A stretch of DNA of 51,709 bases from positions 1-51,709 of the forward strand of contig JAFYVM010000028.1 in the NCBI GenBank assembly GCA_017549145.1, read 5' to 3'. Source of the stretch: Bacteroidales bacterium (GTDB taxonomy: Bacteria > Bacteroidota > Bacteroidia > Bacteroidales > UBA932). This document shows positions 50,572-51,709 of this stretch, piece by piece; positions within the stretch are counted from its first letter, which is position 1; each line of letters opens with the position of its first letter. A program made the translations under genes and the position numbers. The notes under the pieces are model-generated. The model did no database searches. It was not told the DNA's origin and saw nothing but the letters and a program-made list of their open reading frames with translations.

Positions 50572-51240
50572 TTATTTTCTCTTTGTAAGAATCTCGTCAA
50601 TCATACCATACTCAAGAGCCTCCTGCGATGTCATCCAGAAATCACGGTCTCCATCAGCATAGATCTTCTCAAGCGGCTGTCCAGAATGCTCTGAAATGAT
50701 TGTATAAAGCTCTCGCTTTGTCTTCTCAATCTCCTGAGCAGCGATCAAAATATCTGATGCCTGACCGCGAGCTCCACCAAGAGGCTGATGAATCATCACT
50801 CTTGAATGCTGAAGAGCAGTTCTCTTACCAGAAGCACCTGCACATAGAAGCACAGAACCCATTGACGCAGCCATACCTGTACAGATTGTAGCTACATCAG
50901 GCTGAACGATTTGCATTGTGTCGTAGATGCTGAGACCTGATGACACCTGACCGCCAGGAGTATTGATATAAAGAGAAATATCTGCAGTGCTATCGTTTGA
51001 AGCAAGGAAAAGCAACTGAGCGGTGATAATGTTAGCAACATCATCATCGATCGGAACACCCAAGAAAATGATTCTGTCCATCATAAGACGGCTGAACACA
51101 TCCATAGATGCCACATTCATCTTTCTCTCCTCAAGGATAGTCGGATTGATATATCCATCAAGGACAGACTCATATCTGTGCATTGTCATAGAGCTGATTC
51201 CGTGCTCGAGACGTGCGTATTTATTGAATTCCTTATTCAT
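50572..51240 (-). CDS. clpP: ATP-dependent Clp protease proteolytic subunit
   Basis: A 222-residue serine peptidase that forms the tetradecameric chamber. The catalytic Ser is in TGMAASMGSVLLCAG and the His in MIHQPLGGARGQASD. The first 25-30 residues are longer than the mature E. coli enzyme and may be a propeptide or part of the axial region. It lies between tig and clpX, the usual order. A terminator sits in the tig-clpP gap, so some transcription may start locally. Confidence 0.97.
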   Translation of the reverse strand: MNKEFNKYARLEHGISSMTMHRYESVLDGYINPTILEERKMNVASMDVFSRLMMDRIIFLGVPIDDDVANIITAQLLFLASNDSTADISLYINTPGGQVSSGLSIYDTMQIVQPDVATICTGMAASMGSVLLCAGASGKRTALQHSRVMIHQPLGGARGQASDILIAAQEIEKTKRELYTIISEHSGQPLEKIYADGDRDFWMTSQEALEYGMIDEILTKRK

Positions 51241-51253
51241 AAGAACAATTAAA

Positions 51254-51280
51254 AAGGCCAGCTTTGCGAGCCGGCCTTAT
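51254..51280 (-). terminator. Terminator between tig and clpP
   Basis: AAGGCCGGCTC pairs with AGCTGGCCTT (one mismatch) on the minus strand and is followed by TTTTT. Confidence 0.8.
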
Positions 51281-51288
51281 TATCTAAA

Positions 51289-51709
51289 TTATTTAAGCTC
51301 ACGGAACTTCTCAACAGAGATTTTCTTCTTCTTAGGAGTAACGACCTCGCGAACTGCCGCGATAGTCTTCTCGTTCTCCACCTGATCAAGAATTCTTCTT
51401 CCCTGCTCCTCCTGTGAAAGGATGTTCTTAGCGAATGCCTCAAGCTGCTCCTCTGGAACGTTGTTCATTCCATACATAGCGAACTGGTAAGCAGCGAATC
51501 CCTTAGCGCTAGCAAGAAGATCAGCCTCCTCTACCTTCACATTGTACTTGTTCATGAGGTAGCTTCTAACCATGTTCCACTTGTAGTCAACGATGAAGAG
51601 ATCCCACTCCTTCTCGATGTCCTACATAGTGAACTTACCCTCGTTGATAACTTAGATCCATCTCTTGAGGAACTTCTCAGCAACCTGAAGGTTAGCCTTC
51701 TCAACAAGG
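51289..51709 (-). pseudogene. tig: Trigger factor, C-terminal part, with two in-frame stops
   Basis: The minus-strand frame entering from the right edge reads LVEKANLQVAEKFLKRWI, stop, VINEGKFTM, stop, DIEKEWDLFIVDYKWNMVRS, and then continues to the stop at 51289. FLKRW-I--INEGKFT-DIEKEW fits the C-terminal chaperone domain of Bacteroidota trigger factor, and the tig-clpP-clpX order supports it. The stops are TAA at 51652-51654 and TAG at 51622-51624, with no frameshift between. Either the gene is decaying or these bases, which are near the end of the sequence, are errors. The remaining C-terminus (PKKKKISVEKFRELK end) looks normal. Confidence 0.8.

Noticed and set aside
51289-51709. Stop-codon reassignment (TAA/TAG read as Gln) as explanation of the tig interruptions
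   Set aside because: Many genes in the window end properly with TAA or TAG (for example rimO with TAG); reading through would fuse neighbouring genes. An alternative genetic code is not supported.

Overview
The window reads as a stretch of a Bacteroidales (phylum Bacteroidota) chromosome. Evidence: many start sites are preceded by the Bacteroidota-type -7 box TAnnTTTG and lack Shine-Dalgarno sequences. The gene blocks are also typical of the order: nusB-yajC-ybbR-coaE-DUF5606-rimO, ferredoxin/VorB/VorA/VorC, coiled-coil protein-zapA-RNA-rny, tig-clpP-clpX, DUF3276, DUF5606, DUF2147 and DUF6340-type proteins. The genus cannot be fixed from the sequence alone. An anaerobic lifestyle is suggested by the ferredoxin-dependent 2-oxoacid oxidoreductase and the superoxide reductase.

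Layout. 1-141: apparent terminal fragment of an IS3-family element. 175-5712 (minus): nusB, yajC, ybbR-like, coaE, DUF5606, rimO and a lipoprotein in one run. 5800-8058 (plus): DUF3276 protein and nadE; the NadE glutaminase domain has lost its nucleophilic cysteine. 8174-10272 (minus): purine nucleoside phosphorylase and an S-adenosylhomocysteine/methylthioadenosine deaminase-like amidohydrolase. 10397-13029 (plus): four-gene 2-oxoacid:ferredoxin oxidoreductase. 13081-17450 (plus): coiled-coil protein, zapA, a probable 6S-like RNA, rny and dsbD. 17525-18622 (minus): a 58-residue winged-helix-like protein, superoxide reductase and a YjdM/PhnA-type zinc-ribbon protein. 18705-20872 (plus): an unknown protein, umuD and umuC.

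20880-26271 (minus) is the most unusual part: an AT-rich five-gene operon, convergent with umuC. It encodes a four-TM membrane protein, a cytosolic P-loop GTPase, two single-pass proteins of matching design (N-terminal cytosolic domain, coiled coil, one TM, coiled coil, C-terminal Ig-like domain) and a lipoprotein-like retropepsin-type aspartic protease. It is preceded by a roughly 180-bp nested inverted repeat that would lie in the mRNA leader. I do not recognise this set as a described system. The architecture suggests a GTPase-controlled trans-envelope signalling or proteolysis module, possibly a defence or stress device.

26821-33768 (minus): holA, an ABC-2 exporter (NatA/NatB-like), a split 5'-nucleotidase, mntP and nhaA. 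33927-34948 (plus): a DUF4160/DUF2442-HTH pair that looks like a toxin-antitoxin-type module, and a small YbjQ-like protein. 35148-35435: hibernation-promoting factor. 35591-38509 (minus): an HsdR-N-domain protein, cca and a XerC-like recombinase. 38540-44591 (minus): a five-gene surface-polysaccharide cluster (flippase, F420-hydrogenase-beta-like protein, polysaccharide pyruvyl transferase, GT2, GT4). 44642-44777: a 22-bp tandem repeat fused to a dispersed GTCATCCTGAGC repeat. 44881-46274 (plus): a Dabb-domain protein and two lipoproteins. 46333-48017 (minus): trpS and a flavin reductase. 48151-48576 (plus): DUF2147. 48728-51709 (minus): tig (partial, with two in-frame stops), clpP, clpX and a short FNT-type channel.

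No rRNA, tRNA or CRISPR array was seen. All calls come from reading the sequence; no similarity search was run.
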